From Niastella sp. (lineage in GTDB: Bacteria > Bacteroidota > Bacteroidia > Chitinophagales > Chitinophagaceae), in assembly GCA_016710595.1 (NCBI GenBank), contig JADJVM010000006.1, positions 48,501 through 112,500 on the forward strand: 64,000 nt of DNA, written 5' to 3'. This document shows, one piece after another, positions 34,625 through 44,051 of the stretch. A program made the position numbers and the translations under genes. The notes under the pieces were generated by a model. That model was given only the letters and a program-made list of their open reading frames with translations, did no database searches and was not told the origin of the DNA. How positions within the stretch are numbered: position 1 is the first letter of the stretch; every line of letters starts with the position of its first letter.

Positions 34625-34671
34625 GTTGTTGGTATGCAGCAAAGGCAAATGAGCGATGGCGTACCAACAAC
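34625..34671. repeat. RAYT-associated palindrome, copy D
   Basis: 47 bp with the same arms as copies B and C; loop TGCAGCAAAGGCAAATGAG. It lies near the right end of the island. Beyond it, to about 35000, there are only short open frames with no recognisable product. Confidence 0.85.
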
Positions 34672-35000
34672 CCCCGGCAATACCAGATAAATATTTATAG
34701 CCTTGAATTATATAGAAAAACACTTATCACAAATTTGGATACCAGCAACTTTTTAAGCATGTTTACAAATATGAATATTAGTAAAAGTGAATATAAAAAA
34801 ATACTACCAAAACTTATCTATTTGTATCAAAATGAAACTACTCAATAAGTATTGATAGAAATTACATTTCTAATCATTTTCGCAAAAATAAAAAAGGTCT
34901 TGATGCTAACTATGTTATTTATAAATTAACAAAAAAAATTAAGAAAGGCATGATACGATTTCAAATAAAAAATTATTTTCTTTTATCATTCATGACCAAT

Positions 35001-35061
35001 TATACATCTCTATTCATTCACCCAGCTAACTTTTTCATTGATTGGGCTTCGCCTGCTACGG
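35001..35061. repeat. right copy of the 61-bp direct repeat
   Basis: Forms the functional 3' end of the nitroreductase gene (codons for SRRSPINEKVSWVNE and the stop) and 9 bp past it. One base differs from the left copy (35025). Confidence 0.9.
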
Positions 35062-35594
35062 CCAGAAGGGCTTGACACATGCCCAATATAAAAAAAGCCC
35101 AGCAACTTATCATTTTCACCGAGGTTGAAAAAGAGTTTTGCAGATTCGTAATAGGTAACGCCACCGGTAGTCCAGTATCCGCCCAAACCATAAGCTGTTA
35201 CAGATAAATATATATTTTCTACCGCACATGCTACCGCTTCTATATCTTCTATTTCAGGAATTGATTTCTTTTTACTCCGCCTCATGGTAATGGCAACTAC
35301 ATGTGATGCTTTCAAAGGATTGGTTTGCAATTTTTGGTAACTGCCTTCTTTAAAAGATTCTCCTGCTTCAGCTTTATACAATTCACTTTGAAAATGTGCC
35401 AGCTTCTTTAATCCTTCACCACTAAAAACAATAAAATGCCAGGGTTCTTCATGGCCGTGATTTGGCGCCCACAATGCATTGGTTAAAATTTCATGGATGA
35501 TGTGTTCATTTACTTTTTTACCGGCCTCCATTTGATCAGGGAAAACAGAACGGCGGTTGCGTACAAATTCGTTAAATAATTCAGGTGATATCAT
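35010..35594 (-). CDS. nitroreductase family protein
   Basis: 194 residues. The FMN-binding start (RNRRSVFPDQM) is followed by APNHGHEEPWHFIVF, AYGLGGYWTTGG and LGFFYIGHV, as in YdjA-like NAD(P)H nitroreductases. The C-terminus RRSPINEKVSWVNE is normal for the family but is encoded in the 61-bp repeat, so the island must have supplied a copy of its 3' end. It reduces nitro compounds or quinones with FMN; the true substrate is unknown. Confidence 0.9.
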   Translation of the reverse strand: MISPELFNEFVRNRRSVFPDQMEAGKKVNEHIIHEILTNALWAPNHGHEEPWHFIVFSGEGLKKLAHFQSELYKAEAGESFKEGSYQKLQTNPLKASHVVAITMRRSKKKSIPEIEDIEAVACAVENIYLSVTAYGLGGYWTTGGVTYYESAKLFFNLGENDKLLGFFYIGHVSSPSGRSRRSPINEKVSWVNE

Positions 35595-35621
35595 ACAGGA
35601 ATTTTTTAAAGAGATATAATA

Positions 35622-36619
35622 TTATTCAATTTCGGTTTCCAATTTGTGTTTATTATTACTCCGGATATTTTTAAGTGTCCATTTAATTTTACGTTCAAAA
35701 GGATGCTGCCGTACGGGACATTCAAATTTGGAACAAATACGGCAACTAAAATCCAGGCAGGCATCAGAATGTACAAACATTTCAACAGATTCACCATACT
35801 CATTTTTTATAAGGTTAGATAGCTTATCAATTTCATGATGTGCTTCAGTACATTAAAATACCAGGGTACGGTAAGATGAAAATCTAAATGCAAAATAGCG
35901 CCGTACTTAATGATGCGCATATTATGTAAGTCAATCCAGTTGGTTTCCCTGTTTTCATTTAATAAAATCACCATTTTTTGTAGCAATTCCTCATCTGCTG
36001 CATCCATCATTCCGGCTACAGAACTCTTAATGATCTTATACCCCGTTCTCAGGATTACAAATGCAAAAATGAGCGCAACAATAATATCAATATAATTCAG
36101 GTGGGTAAAATAAACCAGTAATAAGCCGATGATGATACCCACCGTGGTGATCGTATCCGTTTGCAAATGCCTGCCACTGGCCATTAAAGCCATGGAATGG
36201 TTTTTCTTGCCGGTTCTTACACAAATATACCCGGCTCCGTAATTGATAAAGGCTGTAGCTGCTAACAACCAAATTCCAAAATCAATTTTGTGTATTTCTT
36301 TTGGTTGAAATATAGCGCTCACACTTTCAAAAATGATTACTATACCTGCCACAAAAATCAAAGTACCCTCAATAGCAGCAGAAATATATTCAATTTTTCC
36401 ATGGCCATACGGATGATCAGCATCCCTTGGCTTTGCCGAAATATATAAACTGTATAGCCCAATGAAACTTGCCGTAACATTTACGATACTTTCTAAAGCA
36501 TCGGTGAGTATGGCAATTGAATTTGTAATATACCAGGCAATTATTTTTACAGCAAATAAAATAAGGGATAGCATTACTATTCCTTTTTGAATCCTAATAT
36601 TCTGTTTTGATTCTTGCAT
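35622..36619 (-). pseudogene. cation diffusion facilitator (CDF) transporter, frameshifted at about 35850
   Basis: From ATG 36619 the protein reads six membrane helices with the CDF metal-site motifs (TDALESIVNVTASF; DADHPYGHGKIEYIS) to LDFHLTVPWYFNV. It then leaves the frame and would stop at 35807. One base later the normal C-terminus continues: EAHHEIDKLSNLIKNEYGES, then VHSDACLDFSCRICSKFECP, down to a stop at 35622. With the frame mended it is about 332 residues. It exports Zn2+/Fe2+/Co2+ against protons. The site is not in a homopolymer, so real mutation or error are both possible. Confidence 0.85.
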
Positions 36620-36685
36620 TGAAATTTATAAACAGTAAAGATATAACAGCAATCTTATTACACAGAAAAACAAAGGCATATTGAT

Positions 36686-38515
36686 TTACCTTTTTAGATA
36701 ATCTTCTATACTGTATTGCTCATACGCTTTTCCCGTTCGTATCAACTGATCATTCACCTGGCCGGCTTGTTCTATGAGCGATTTACCGACATTATCGAAA
36801 ATAAAATAGCCTTTTTGATTTACGAAACCAAACCCATCATTAAATGAAAAATAAGCGGATGGTACCACTTTATTGCTTAATAGGTTTTTACTAAACTTAA
36901 AGGATGTATCCGGCATAGAGACAAGGCTTAGCAAAGTAGCAGCAATATCAGTTTGCGAACCGGTGTTATTATTGATCACATGTTGTTTTAAGGCTCCACC
37001 TGTAAATAAAAGCGGGATTTTAAAATCATCAATTTTTTTACCGGTAGCCGGAAGCCGATGGCCATGATCTGCCACAATTACAATGATGGTATTATTCCAC
37101 CAGGGCTGCAATTTACAATAATGAATAAAATGGGTAACTACTTCATCAGTATAATGCAGCGAGTTTAAAAACATTTGTACATCTTTATTACCGGGAATGC
37201 TTGTTTTTTCGGGTATTTCATAAGGTTCGTGGCTGCTTAAGGTAAGCCATGTATAAAAAAATGGTTGCCTGGCCTGTGCTATATCTTGCTGTAACCGTTG
37301 CATCACAACTCCATCATGGGCTCCCCACTTAGAATTTTGATCTTCCTTTTTAAAATCATTTACTGTTGTAAATTTTTGAAATGAAGCACCCAGTAAATAA
37401 GCTTTCATATTGGCAAATTCAGTTTCACCACCATAATAAAATGCTGTTTGATAACCTGCCCGGCTGAAAATATTACCCAGCGTTGGCAAGCTCTTTGCTT
37501 TTTCGGGTATTTTAATAATAGAAGTAGTGGGCTGTGAAGGGTAACCACTCAACACTGCAACAATGCCTTTATCAGTTCTATCACCACTGGCATAAATATT
37601 TGAAAAATAAATACCCTCATTTTTAAGTTCATTAAAACCGGGTACTACGGGAACTCCATTTTCGAGATGGGTAAGCGCCTTTGCAGTAAAACTTTCCCAC
37701 ACAATTACGATTACATTCGGTTTTGTAGTGATCGTTAAGTCCGTATCACCAACGGGTATATACAAGCTATCCATTAGATGTGCTGCCACACCAGGCTTCA
37801 TGAATATATATGGGTTGTGTTTACTTTCTACATTGTTATTCAGGCTATGCATGAAATTCCAGGTGGTATTTACTGCTGCAATATTTGAAAAATGATTGAG
37901 GCCAAAATAAACACTGCTTTGGTTGATGGGAGCCAACTGTAACCCACCCCGCATAGGAATAATAAAAATACCGCCAAGCAATAAAACTAAAAAGGCCTGA
38001 AGTAGTTTTTTATTTTCAAAACTGATAAATACCCAACCCCGGGAAATCAATTTTTTAAAAATCCATAACAAAATGAAATAGCTGATAAGAAAAAATAAAA
38101 TAATCCAAAATAGGGGCAGGTTGCCTACCGAAGCCATGGCTTCTTTTGGGCTTTGCAAATATTTTAAAACAGTTGCATCAATCTTATTTCCCCATGCCCG
38201 ATAGGCAAATAAATCAGCATAGCTTAAAAGCAAAACAAAAAATAACAAAATAGCTGTGTAAATGATCCATACTTTTTTATTATTTAGCACTGGCAAAATG
38301 ATACCCAGTAAAAACAAGATGAGCATAGGTAAAACAAAATAAGTTGCCATAGAGGCATCCATTCGCAATCCATAGAGCATACTATTCATTACATTTCTTG
38401 TGCCGGCTGCAGTTGCCTCACTGTAATTAAAAAATAAAAACAGGATTCTTGCCAACTGAAAGATCAATATCCAGCAAAGCCAATATTTTAATAAAAAAAC
38501 AATACGGCTAAACAT
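36686..38515 (-). CDS. LTA synthase-like membrane sulfatase/phosphoglycerol transferase
   Basis: 609 residues. Five membrane helices in the first 210 residues precede an extracytoplasmic sulfatase-fold domain. The nucleophile Thr is in ASGDRTDKGIVAVLSGYP and metal ligands in VIVWES and IVVADHGHRLP. The family transfers phosphoglycerol or phosphoethanolamine-type groups to surface polymers. Bacteroidota have no lipoteichoic acid, so the acceptor is probably a glycolipid or LPS-related molecule (inferred). It follows murB in the same direction. Confidence 0.87.
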   Translation of the reverse strand: MFSRIVFLLKYWLCWILIFQLARILFLFFNYSEATAAGTRNVMNSMLYGLRMDASMATYFVLPMLILFLLGIILPVLNNKKVWIIYTAILLFFVLLLSYADLFAYRAWGNKIDATVLKYLQSPKEAMASVGNLPLFWIILFFLISYFILLWIFKKLISRGWVFISFENKKLLQAFLVLLLGGIFIIPMRGGLQLAPINQSSVYFGLNHFSNIAAVNTTWNFMHSLNNNVESKHNPYIFMKPGVAAHLMDSLYIPVGDTDLTITTKPNVIVIVWESFTAKALTHLENGVPVVPGFNELKNEGIYFSNIYASGDRTDKGIVAVLSGYPSQPTTSIIKIPEKAKSLPTLGNIFSRAGYQTAFYYGGETEFANMKAYLLGASFQKFTTVNDFKKEDQNSKWGAHDGVVMQRLQQDIAQARQPFFYTWLTLSSHEPYEIPEKTSIPGNKDVQMFLNSLHYTDEVVTHFIHYCKLQPWWNNTIIVIVADHGHRLPATGKKIDDFKIPLLFTGGALKQHVINNNTGSQTDIAATLLSLVSMPDTSFKFSKNLLSNKVVPSAYFSFNDGFGFVNQKGYFIFDNVGKSLIEQAGQVNDQLIRTGKAYEQYSIEDYLKR

Positions 38516-38539
38516 AATTTTAATTTTAAAATAAATCTT

Positions 38540-39553
38540 TTATAAAATATTCACTTCTCTTTCTAATGTAACCTGAAACTTTTGGAATACAGATTTCAAT
38601 ATTTTTTCACTCAACAAAAAGATCTCTTGTCCGTTTGCATTTCCATAATTTACCAATACTAACGCCTGCAAAGGATGGCAACCTGCATCCCCTTCCCGGT
38701 AACCCTTCCACCCACATTGCTCAATGAGCCATCCTGCTGCAAGTTTTACAAGCCCGGGCTTTACTGGATAACCTACCATATTTGGAAATTCCTTTTTAAG
38801 TTGTTCAAATTGAGTGTCTGAAATTTCAGGGTTTTTAAAAAAGCTACCTGCATTACCGATCTTTTTTGGATCGGGCAATTTTGCAGTACGAATGGCAATT
38901 ACAGCAGCTGCTATATTTTTTATGGATAAATCCTTACAACCCATGATCTCCAATTGTTGTTTAATAGCTCCATATTCTATATTGTATGCAGGTTTCTTAC
39001 TCAACTTATAGGTAACCCGGTTAATAATAAACTGATCTTTATATTTTTTTTTAAAAACGCTTTCCCTGTAACCAAATTCACAATCTTTGTTATAAAAAAT
39101 ATAGGTTTTTGCTTCCTGTTTATGGTAAGCTTCTAATGAATAAAAGACATCTTTAATTTCTACTCCATAAGCGCCTATATTCTGCATAGGTGAAGCGCCT
39201 ATATTCCCTGGAATAAGTGCCAGGTTTTCAATTCCGGCAAAACCATTTTCGATACAATACATTACAAACTGGTGCCACACCACGCCGGCTCCTACTTTTA
39301 TATATACATCATCCCCATCCTCTTTTACAATTTCAATTCCCCTGATCTCATTTTTTATTACGAGCCGATCTGCATTTTTTGTAAACAAGATATTGCTACC
39401 CCCGCCAAGCACCATGCATTTGCTAAATTCATTTGAAACCTCTTGTAGTTGCAGCAATTGCTCCGGGTTTTCAAAAGAAGCAAACTGGCGTGCATACACA
39501 TCCATCCCAAAAGTATTCAGCGATTTTAATGAATAGTTTGTATGAATGTTCAT
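38540..39553 (-). CDS. murB: UDP-N-acetylenolpyruvoylglucosamine reductase
   Basis: 337 residues, type I MurB. It has the FAD-binding motifs VLGGGSNILF and IPGNIGASPMQNIGAYG, the catalytic-region NAGSFFKNP and WLIEQCGWKGYREGDAG. It makes UDP-MurNAc with NADPH in peptidoglycan synthesis. It lies 10 bp after priA and is probably co-transcribed with plsC-priA. Confidence 0.95.
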   Translation of the reverse strand: MNIHTNYSLKSLNTFGMDVYARQFASFENPEQLLQLQEVSNEFSKCMVLGGGSNILFTKNADRLVIKNEIRGIEIVKEDGDDVYIKVGAGVVWHQFVMYCIENGFAGIENLALIPGNIGASPMQNIGAYGVEIKDVFYSLEAYHKQEAKTYIFYNKDCEFGYRESVFKKKYKDQFIINRVTYKLSKKPAYNIEYGAIKQQLEIMGCKDLSIKNIAAAVIAIRTAKLPDPKKIGNAGSFFKNPEISDTQFEQLKKEFPNMVGYPVKPGLVKLAAGWLIEQCGWKGYREGDAGCHPLQALVLVNYGNANGQEIFLLSEKILKSVFQKFQVTLEREVNIL

Positions 39554-39562
39554 AATGATCTT

Positions 39563-42037
39563 TTAAGCAGGATCCACATCAATAATGATCTTTACTGCCC
39601 GGTATTTTTTTTCGGCCTGTAGCAAGTTAATATGATTCCAAATTACTTTACGATATACACTACCCATTCCATATTCTTTTGGCAACTTAAGCATGATCTC
39701 AAACAGGTATTGGTTTCTCACTCTTCCTATTACCGGCTCGGCAGGGCCTGTAATATAACTTTTTAAATCCTGGCTTAAGGATGCTGTTAACTTCTCTGCA
39801 GCATGCTGTACCCTCGTTTTATCAGTATGTTTCAATTGAATTTTGATGATCCGGCTAAAAGGCGGATAAAAAAACTCTTTCCGGGTGTGGATTTCAAATT
39901 CATAAAAATTTTCATAGTCATGTTTTGTAACAAACTCCAGCACCGGGTGATTGATATTGAGGGCCTGTATCATTACCTTTCCTTGCTTATGCTTTCTACC
40001 GGCACGTCCACTCACTTGTTCCATTAATTGAAAAGCACGCTCATTTACCCTAAAATCTGCAAAGCTCAGTATGCTATCGGCATCTAAAATACCAACCAAC
40101 CCTACGTTTTCAAAATCAAGCCCTTTTACTAACATTTGGGTACCCACCAATATATCTAACCGATGCTGTTCAAACAATTGAATTAAAGTATGATGTGCTG
40201 TTTTACCCCGCATGCTATCTACATCCATTCTTCCAATCTTACTGTTTGGGAAATCTTCTCCCAAATACTCTTCAATTTTCTCTGTACCAAAATTTTTATC
40301 CAACCAACTATTGCTACCACAGGCAGGGCAGGTTACTAATTTGGGGTAGGTGCTGCCGCAATAATGGCAATGCAACTGGTTGCTGTATTTATGCCAGGTG
40401 AGCGAAACATCACAATGTGTACACTGTGGAATATAGCCACAAGCACCACAGATCATATAAGGGCTATAGCCCCTCCGGTTTTGAAATAATATAACCTGCA
40501 ACCCTGATTCCAAAGTCTGCTCCATGCATTCTTTAAGCTGTGGGCTTATCATCACTTTCCCTTTTTGTGCTACCTGCCGAAGGTTTATAATTTCTGTGAG
40601 CGGCATTTTGATACCGCCATACCGTTCATCTAAATGGATGTAGCCATATTTATTTTGTTTCACATTATAAAAACTCTCTAAAGAAGGTGTAGCGCTCCCC
40701 AGTAAAACTTTTGCTTTAAATAACGAAGCATTATAAATGGCAGCATCCCTTGCATGATACCTTGGGGCCGGATCGAATTGTTTATAAGAAGCATCATGCT
40801 CTTCATCTACAATAATTAATCCCAAATCGCTAAATGGCAACATCAAAGCACTCCTGGCGCCCAATACAATTTTAATTTCACCACTCCTTATTTTATGCCA
40901 AAGTTCTGTTCTCTCCTGGTTGTTAAACTTAGAATGATATATGGCGATATTGCCACCAAAATGTTTTTGCAGCCTACGTATAATTTGAGCGGTAAGCGCT
41001 ATTTCGGGTAATAAGTATAATACCTGCTTGCCTGCTAAGAAATATTTTTGAATTAAACGGATATAAATTTGGGTTTTACCACTCCCCGTTACGCCATGTA
41101 ACAAGGTCACATTTTTTTCTAAAAAAGATTGTAATATTTCTTCGTGTGCTTTTTCTTGTTTCTCACTAAGTACAAAATCAATATTCACATGCCTGGGTAA
41201 AACCGGGATGCGGTCAACGGATATTTTCTCTACCCTTAAAATCCCTTTTTCAATTAAGCTTTTTAATTGCGCCGCCGTAGCGCCTGATTTTTTTAATAAC
41301 GCTGATTGTATCACTTCCCCCTCTGCCTTTTGAAGGTGCAAAAAAGCCAATAATAACTCCATTTGCCTGGCAGCCCCTTTCCAGTCATTTAAGAGCGTAC
41401 TAAGCGCTGCTTCGTTTTGATAGGCAGGCTGCAAAAAAACAAAGTTTTCTTTTTTTACTTTATATCGTTCACTTAACTCTTCCCAGATGTAACAAATATG
41501 ATGGTCAATTAATTTTTTAATTACCGGATATACATGGTTTGTATCTAATAATTGCTGAACTTCATTTAAATTCAGTTGCTTTTTTATGAGCAATGCTTCG
41601 GCTACAATAAATTCTTCATCACCCAAGGCAGAAAAATCATCTCCTGCTTCCTCATTCAGGATAAGTATCGTTTCGCTACTTAATTTAAAATTGGCAGGCA
41701 TTGCAGCGTTCATAACTTCGCCTTCGCTACACATATAATAAGCGGACAACCATTGCCAAAATTGTAGTTGCTGTGGATAGAGTAATGGCGCATCATCCAG
41801 CACATTTATTATTTCTTTGGTAAGATAATCCGGTTTTACGGGACTAATGCTTTTTATGATCCCGGCGTATTTTTTATTTTTCCCAAAAACCACTTCCACC
41901 CGGTGGCCGGGCAATGCCTTGTCTTTAAAAGCTTCGGGTACCGAATAGGTATAAACTTTTGGTAAAGCCAATGGCAAAATAACATCGGCCCAAAATGCAG
42001 GCACTTCACTAAATGCTATTTCTGATTCATCAAACAT
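39563..42037 (-). CDS. priA: primosomal protein N' (PriA helicase)
   Basis: 824 residues. The N-terminal DNA-binding domain (ADVILPLALPKVYTYSVPE) is followed by helicase motif I (LHGVTGSGKTQIYIRL) and motif II DEEHDASYKQ. The zinc site has eight Cys (CGACGYIPQCTHCDVS and HCHYCGSTYPKLVTCPACGS). Motifs V-VI (GTQMLVKGLDFENV, QVSGRAGR) close it. It reloads the replisome at stalled forks. It overlaps plsC by 8 bp. Confidence 0.96.
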   Translation of the reverse strand: MFDESEIAFSEVPAFWADVILPLALPKVYTYSVPEAFKDKALPGHRVEVVFGKNKKYAGIIKSISPVKPDYLTKEIINVLDDAPLLYPQQLQFWQWLSAYYMCSEGEVMNAAMPANFKLSSETILILNEEAGDDFSALGDEEFIVAEALLIKKQLNLNEVQQLLDTNHVYPVIKKLIDHHICYIWEELSERYKVKKENFVFLQPAYQNEAALSTLLNDWKGAARQMELLLAFLHLQKAEGEVIQSALLKKSGATAAQLKSLIEKGILRVEKISVDRIPVLPRHVNIDFVLSEKQEKAHEEILQSFLEKNVTLLHGVTGSGKTQIYIRLIQKYFLAGKQVLYLLPEIALTAQIIRRLQKHFGGNIAIYHSKFNNQERTELWHKIRSGEIKIVLGARSALMLPFSDLGLIIVDEEHDASYKQFDPAPRYHARDAAIYNASLFKAKVLLGSATPSLESFYNVKQNKYGYIHLDERYGGIKMPLTEIINLRQVAQKGKVMISPQLKECMEQTLESGLQVILFQNRRGYSPYMICGACGYIPQCTHCDVSLTWHKYSNQLHCHYCGSTYPKLVTCPACGSNSWLDKNFGTEKIEEYLGEDFPNSKIGRMDVDSMRGKTAHHTLIQLFEQHRLDILVGTQMLVKGLDFENVGLVGILDADSILSFADFRVNERAFQLMEQVSGRAGRKHKQGKVMIQALNINHPVLEFVTKHDYENFYEFEIHTRKEFFYPPFSRIIKIQLKHTDKTRVQHAAEKLTASLSQDLKSYITGPAEPVIGRVRNQYLFEIMLKLPKEYGMGSVYRKVIWNHINLLQAEKKYRAVKIIIDVDPA

Positions 42038-42797
42038 GTTTTATCCAACTGGCATTGTATTTTATTAGTGCAGATTCCATTTCTTCATAAACTTTTTGCT
42101 TTAACACTTCCATATTTTGTAAGGAATAGTCATTTACCCTGATTGGCTTTAAAAATACAGATCTTGAACGGCCAGGTGTAAATGAAAAAACAGATTTATA
42201 ATTAAGCCGGTCATAAGTATCTAAAAAAAGAATGGGTTGTATGGGGGTTTGCATTTCTATAGCCACATTAAAAGCACCGTTATAAAAATCTTTTAAAGGT
42301 TTATGTGTCATATTAAAGGTTCCTTCAGGCGCAACTACTACCGAAATGTTTTTTTTGAGCATTAACTTTAGTCCTGCCAAACTTTTTGCCCTTGCCTCTG
42401 CACTGCTGCGGTCAACTTTTATCACAGCATTGCGGTAAATAAAGCCAAATATGGGGATCCTGGCCATTTCTGCTTTCCCCAAAATCCTCACGGGTTGATG
42501 CCGGAGGGTTTTCATAATAATGGGGATATCTAAATATGAAATATGATTAAAAACAAAAACAACGGGTTCATTGGTAATTTTCGGTGCTTCATAAATATTT
42601 TTATGCGACATACCCCAAAAAAATAAGGTAAGGTCTGCCCATAACCTGCAAATAGAATAAACCAGATTACCAGCTTTGATGGGGCCAAAGAAAGAAGCCA
42701 GCACAACAAATGGGAATAACAGGAACATAAAAATTAAGAAAACGCACATTGCGTAGATACTATATATATATTGTACTAATTTTACTATTACAGCCAT
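42030..42797 (-). CDS. plsC: 1-acyl-sn-glycerol-3-phosphate acyltransferase
   Basis: 255 residues with two N-terminal membrane helices. The HX4D catalytic box is VFNHISYLDIP, the glycerol-phosphate binding VVAPEGTF, and GAFNVAIEMQTPIQPI is conserved. It acylates lysophosphatidate to phosphatidate at the inner membrane. First of the plsC-priA-murB series. Confidence 0.9.
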   Translation of the reverse strand: MAVIVKLVQYIYSIYAMCVFLIFMFLLFPFVVLASFFGPIKAGNLVYSICRLWADLTLFFWGMSHKNIYEAPKITNEPVVFVFNHISYLDIPIIMKTLRHQPVRILGKAEMARIPIFGFIYRNAVIKVDRSSAEARAKSLAGLKLMLKKNISVVVAPEGTFNMTHKPLKDFYNGAFNVAIEMQTPIQPILFLDTYDRLNYKSVFSFTPGRSRSVFLKPIRVNDYSLQNMEVLKQKVYEEMESALIKYNASWIKHV

Positions 42798-42974
42798 AAG
42801 AGTAGCGAATATAGCATTTCTTAAAGAGGATTTTATAGGGCTGCGAAATTCATAAATGATTAAAAATCAATAGAAGTTTAAAAAGCCCCTTATAAAATTG
42901 GGAGATTCGGATAAAAAAATAAAAATTGAGCTAAAAAGAACCGAAAAATTAGCTTTCTGTCTGGTAAAAACCCT

Positions 42975-42982
42975 TACCTTTG
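42975..42982 (+). promoter_or_regulatory. -7 element of rplU-rpmA (TACCTTTG)
   Basis: TACCTTTG matches the consensus, 22 bp before the rplU ATG at 43005. Confidence 0.6.
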
Positions 42983-43004
42983 CACTCCTAAATTTAGCTA
43001 TGTT

Positions 43005-43310
43005 ATGTTAGCAATTGTAAAAATCGCAGGTCAACAGTTTAAAGTAAAAGCAGGCGATAGCTTATATGTACCCCATATTGCGGGAAAAACAGGAGATTCA
43101 GTTGAATTTTCTGAAGTATTACTTACCAGCAATGGTAACCAGGTTACGGGCGGTGCCGATGTAAAGGCAACCGTAAAAGCCGAGATCCTGAATGAACTGG
43201 TAAAAGGTGAAAAAGTGATCGCTTTTAAAATGAAAAGAAGAAAAGGGTTCCGTAAAAAACACGGGCACCGTACTCAGTACACTCATATTAAAGTAACTGA
43301 AATTGCTTAA
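43005..43310 (+). CDS. rplU: 50S ribosomal protein L21
   Basis: 101 residues, MLAIVKIAGQQFKVKAGDSL ... FKMKRRKGFRKKHGHRTQYT, the bL21 signature. An earlier ATG at 43000 is out of frame. It forms the usual pair with rpmA, 47 bp apart. Confidence 0.97.
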   Translation: MLAIVKIAGQQFKVKAGDSLYVPHIAGKTGDSVEFSEVLLTSNGNQVTGGADVKATVKAEILNELVKGEKVIAFKMKRRKGFRKKHGHRTQYTHIKVTEIA

Positions 43311-43357
43311 TACCTTTTGGTAAATTTTCAATTCACTTTTAAAAATTAAAGTAAATA

Positions 43358-43624
43358 ATGGCACATAAAAAAGGTGAAGGTTCCGTAAAAAACGGCCGTG
43401 ATTCACAAAGTAAAAGATTAGGTGTAAAAATATATGGTGGCCAACCTGCCCTTGCCGGTAACATCATTTTACGTCAACGTGGTACACAATACCATCCGGG
43501 TAAAAATGTAGGTGTTGGCAAAGATTTTACCATCTTTGCACTTACCGATGGATTGGTAGAATTTAAAAAATCAAGGCTCAACAGGACCATTGTTTCTGTA
43601 ACAGCTGTGGAAGCCGCATCATAA
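43358..43624 (+). CDS. rpmA: 50S ribosomal protein L27
   Basis: 88 residues, MAHKKGEGSVKNGRDSQSKR ... QRGTQYHPGKNVGVGKDFT. The N-terminus reaches the peptidyl-transferase centre and begins directly without the cleaved extension seen in Firmicutes. Confidence 0.97.
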   Translation: MAHKKGEGSVKNGRDSQSKRLGVKIYGGQPALAGNIILRQRGTQYHPGKNVGVGKDFTIFALTDGLVEFKKSRLNRTIVSVTAVEAAS

Positions 43625-43702
43625 TTTTTTTTAATTTTTTTTGGTAATATCAAAATAGTATTTATTTTTAAGTATTATTTACTAACCAATTAAATTTAAA
43701 AA

Positions 43703-43888
43703 ATGGCAACAAAGAAAAAAGCTACTAAAAAAGCAGCTACTAAAAAAGCAGCTACTAAGAAAGCAGCTCCAAAAAAAGCAGCTAAAAAAGCAGCTCCAAA
43801 AAAAGCAGCAAAGAAAGCAGCTCCAAAAAAAGCAGCTAAAAAAGCAGCTCCAAAAAAAGCAGCAAAGAAAGCAGCAAAAAAGAAATAA
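43703..43888 (+). CDS. histone H1-like Lys/Ala-rich DNA-binding protein
   Basis: 61 residues made almost wholly of Lys, Ala, Thr and Pro. ATKKA units are followed by four KKAAPKKAA-type units, like the C-terminal tail of histone H1 (HctB/AlgP-like). The DNA repeats with the protein, so length changes by slippage are likely. It follows rpmA and is closed by a strong terminator. It probably binds DNA non-specifically; nucleoid function is inferred. Confidence 0.75.
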   Translation: MATKKKATKKAATKKAATKKAAPKKAAKKAAPKKAAKKAAPKKAAKKAAPKKAAKKAAKKK

Positions 43889-43916
43889 GCTTCGCTTAAT
43901 TCAAAGCAAAGATAGT

Positions 43917-43943
43917 AACCCCGGAATTTCCCGGGGTTTTTTT
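43917..43943 (+). terminator. terminator after the H1-like gene
   Basis: AACCCCGG pairs with CCGGGGTT over a 6-nt loop, followed by T's. Confidence 0.9.
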
Positions 43944-44039
43944 ATATCCTAAAACACAATACCAGCCAGCATTTCAACCATACTCAACAAAAATGAGGGA
44001 GACCCGGGCGGATGAGTGTATTCACGATGAACAATTCTT

Positions 44040-44047
44040 TACTTTTG
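44040..44047 (+). promoter_or_regulatory. -7 element of the PolX-like gene (TACTTTTG), 4 nt from the start codon
   Basis: TACTTTTG ends 4 nt before ATG 44052; a leaderless message is likely. Confidence 0.5.
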
Positions 44048-44051
44048 GGGT

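Noticed and set aside
28931..34671. CRISPR array
   Set aside because: The palindromic repeats are kilobases apart in mixed orientation, without regular spacers or cas genes.
34552..34848. 98-residue protein
   Set aside because: The frame starts in a hairpin and runs through palindrome D; no family resemblance and no promoter.
35606..35803. 65-residue minus-strand protein
   Set aside because: It is an alternative frame of the CDF transporter's C-terminus, which reads convincingly in the neighbouring frame.
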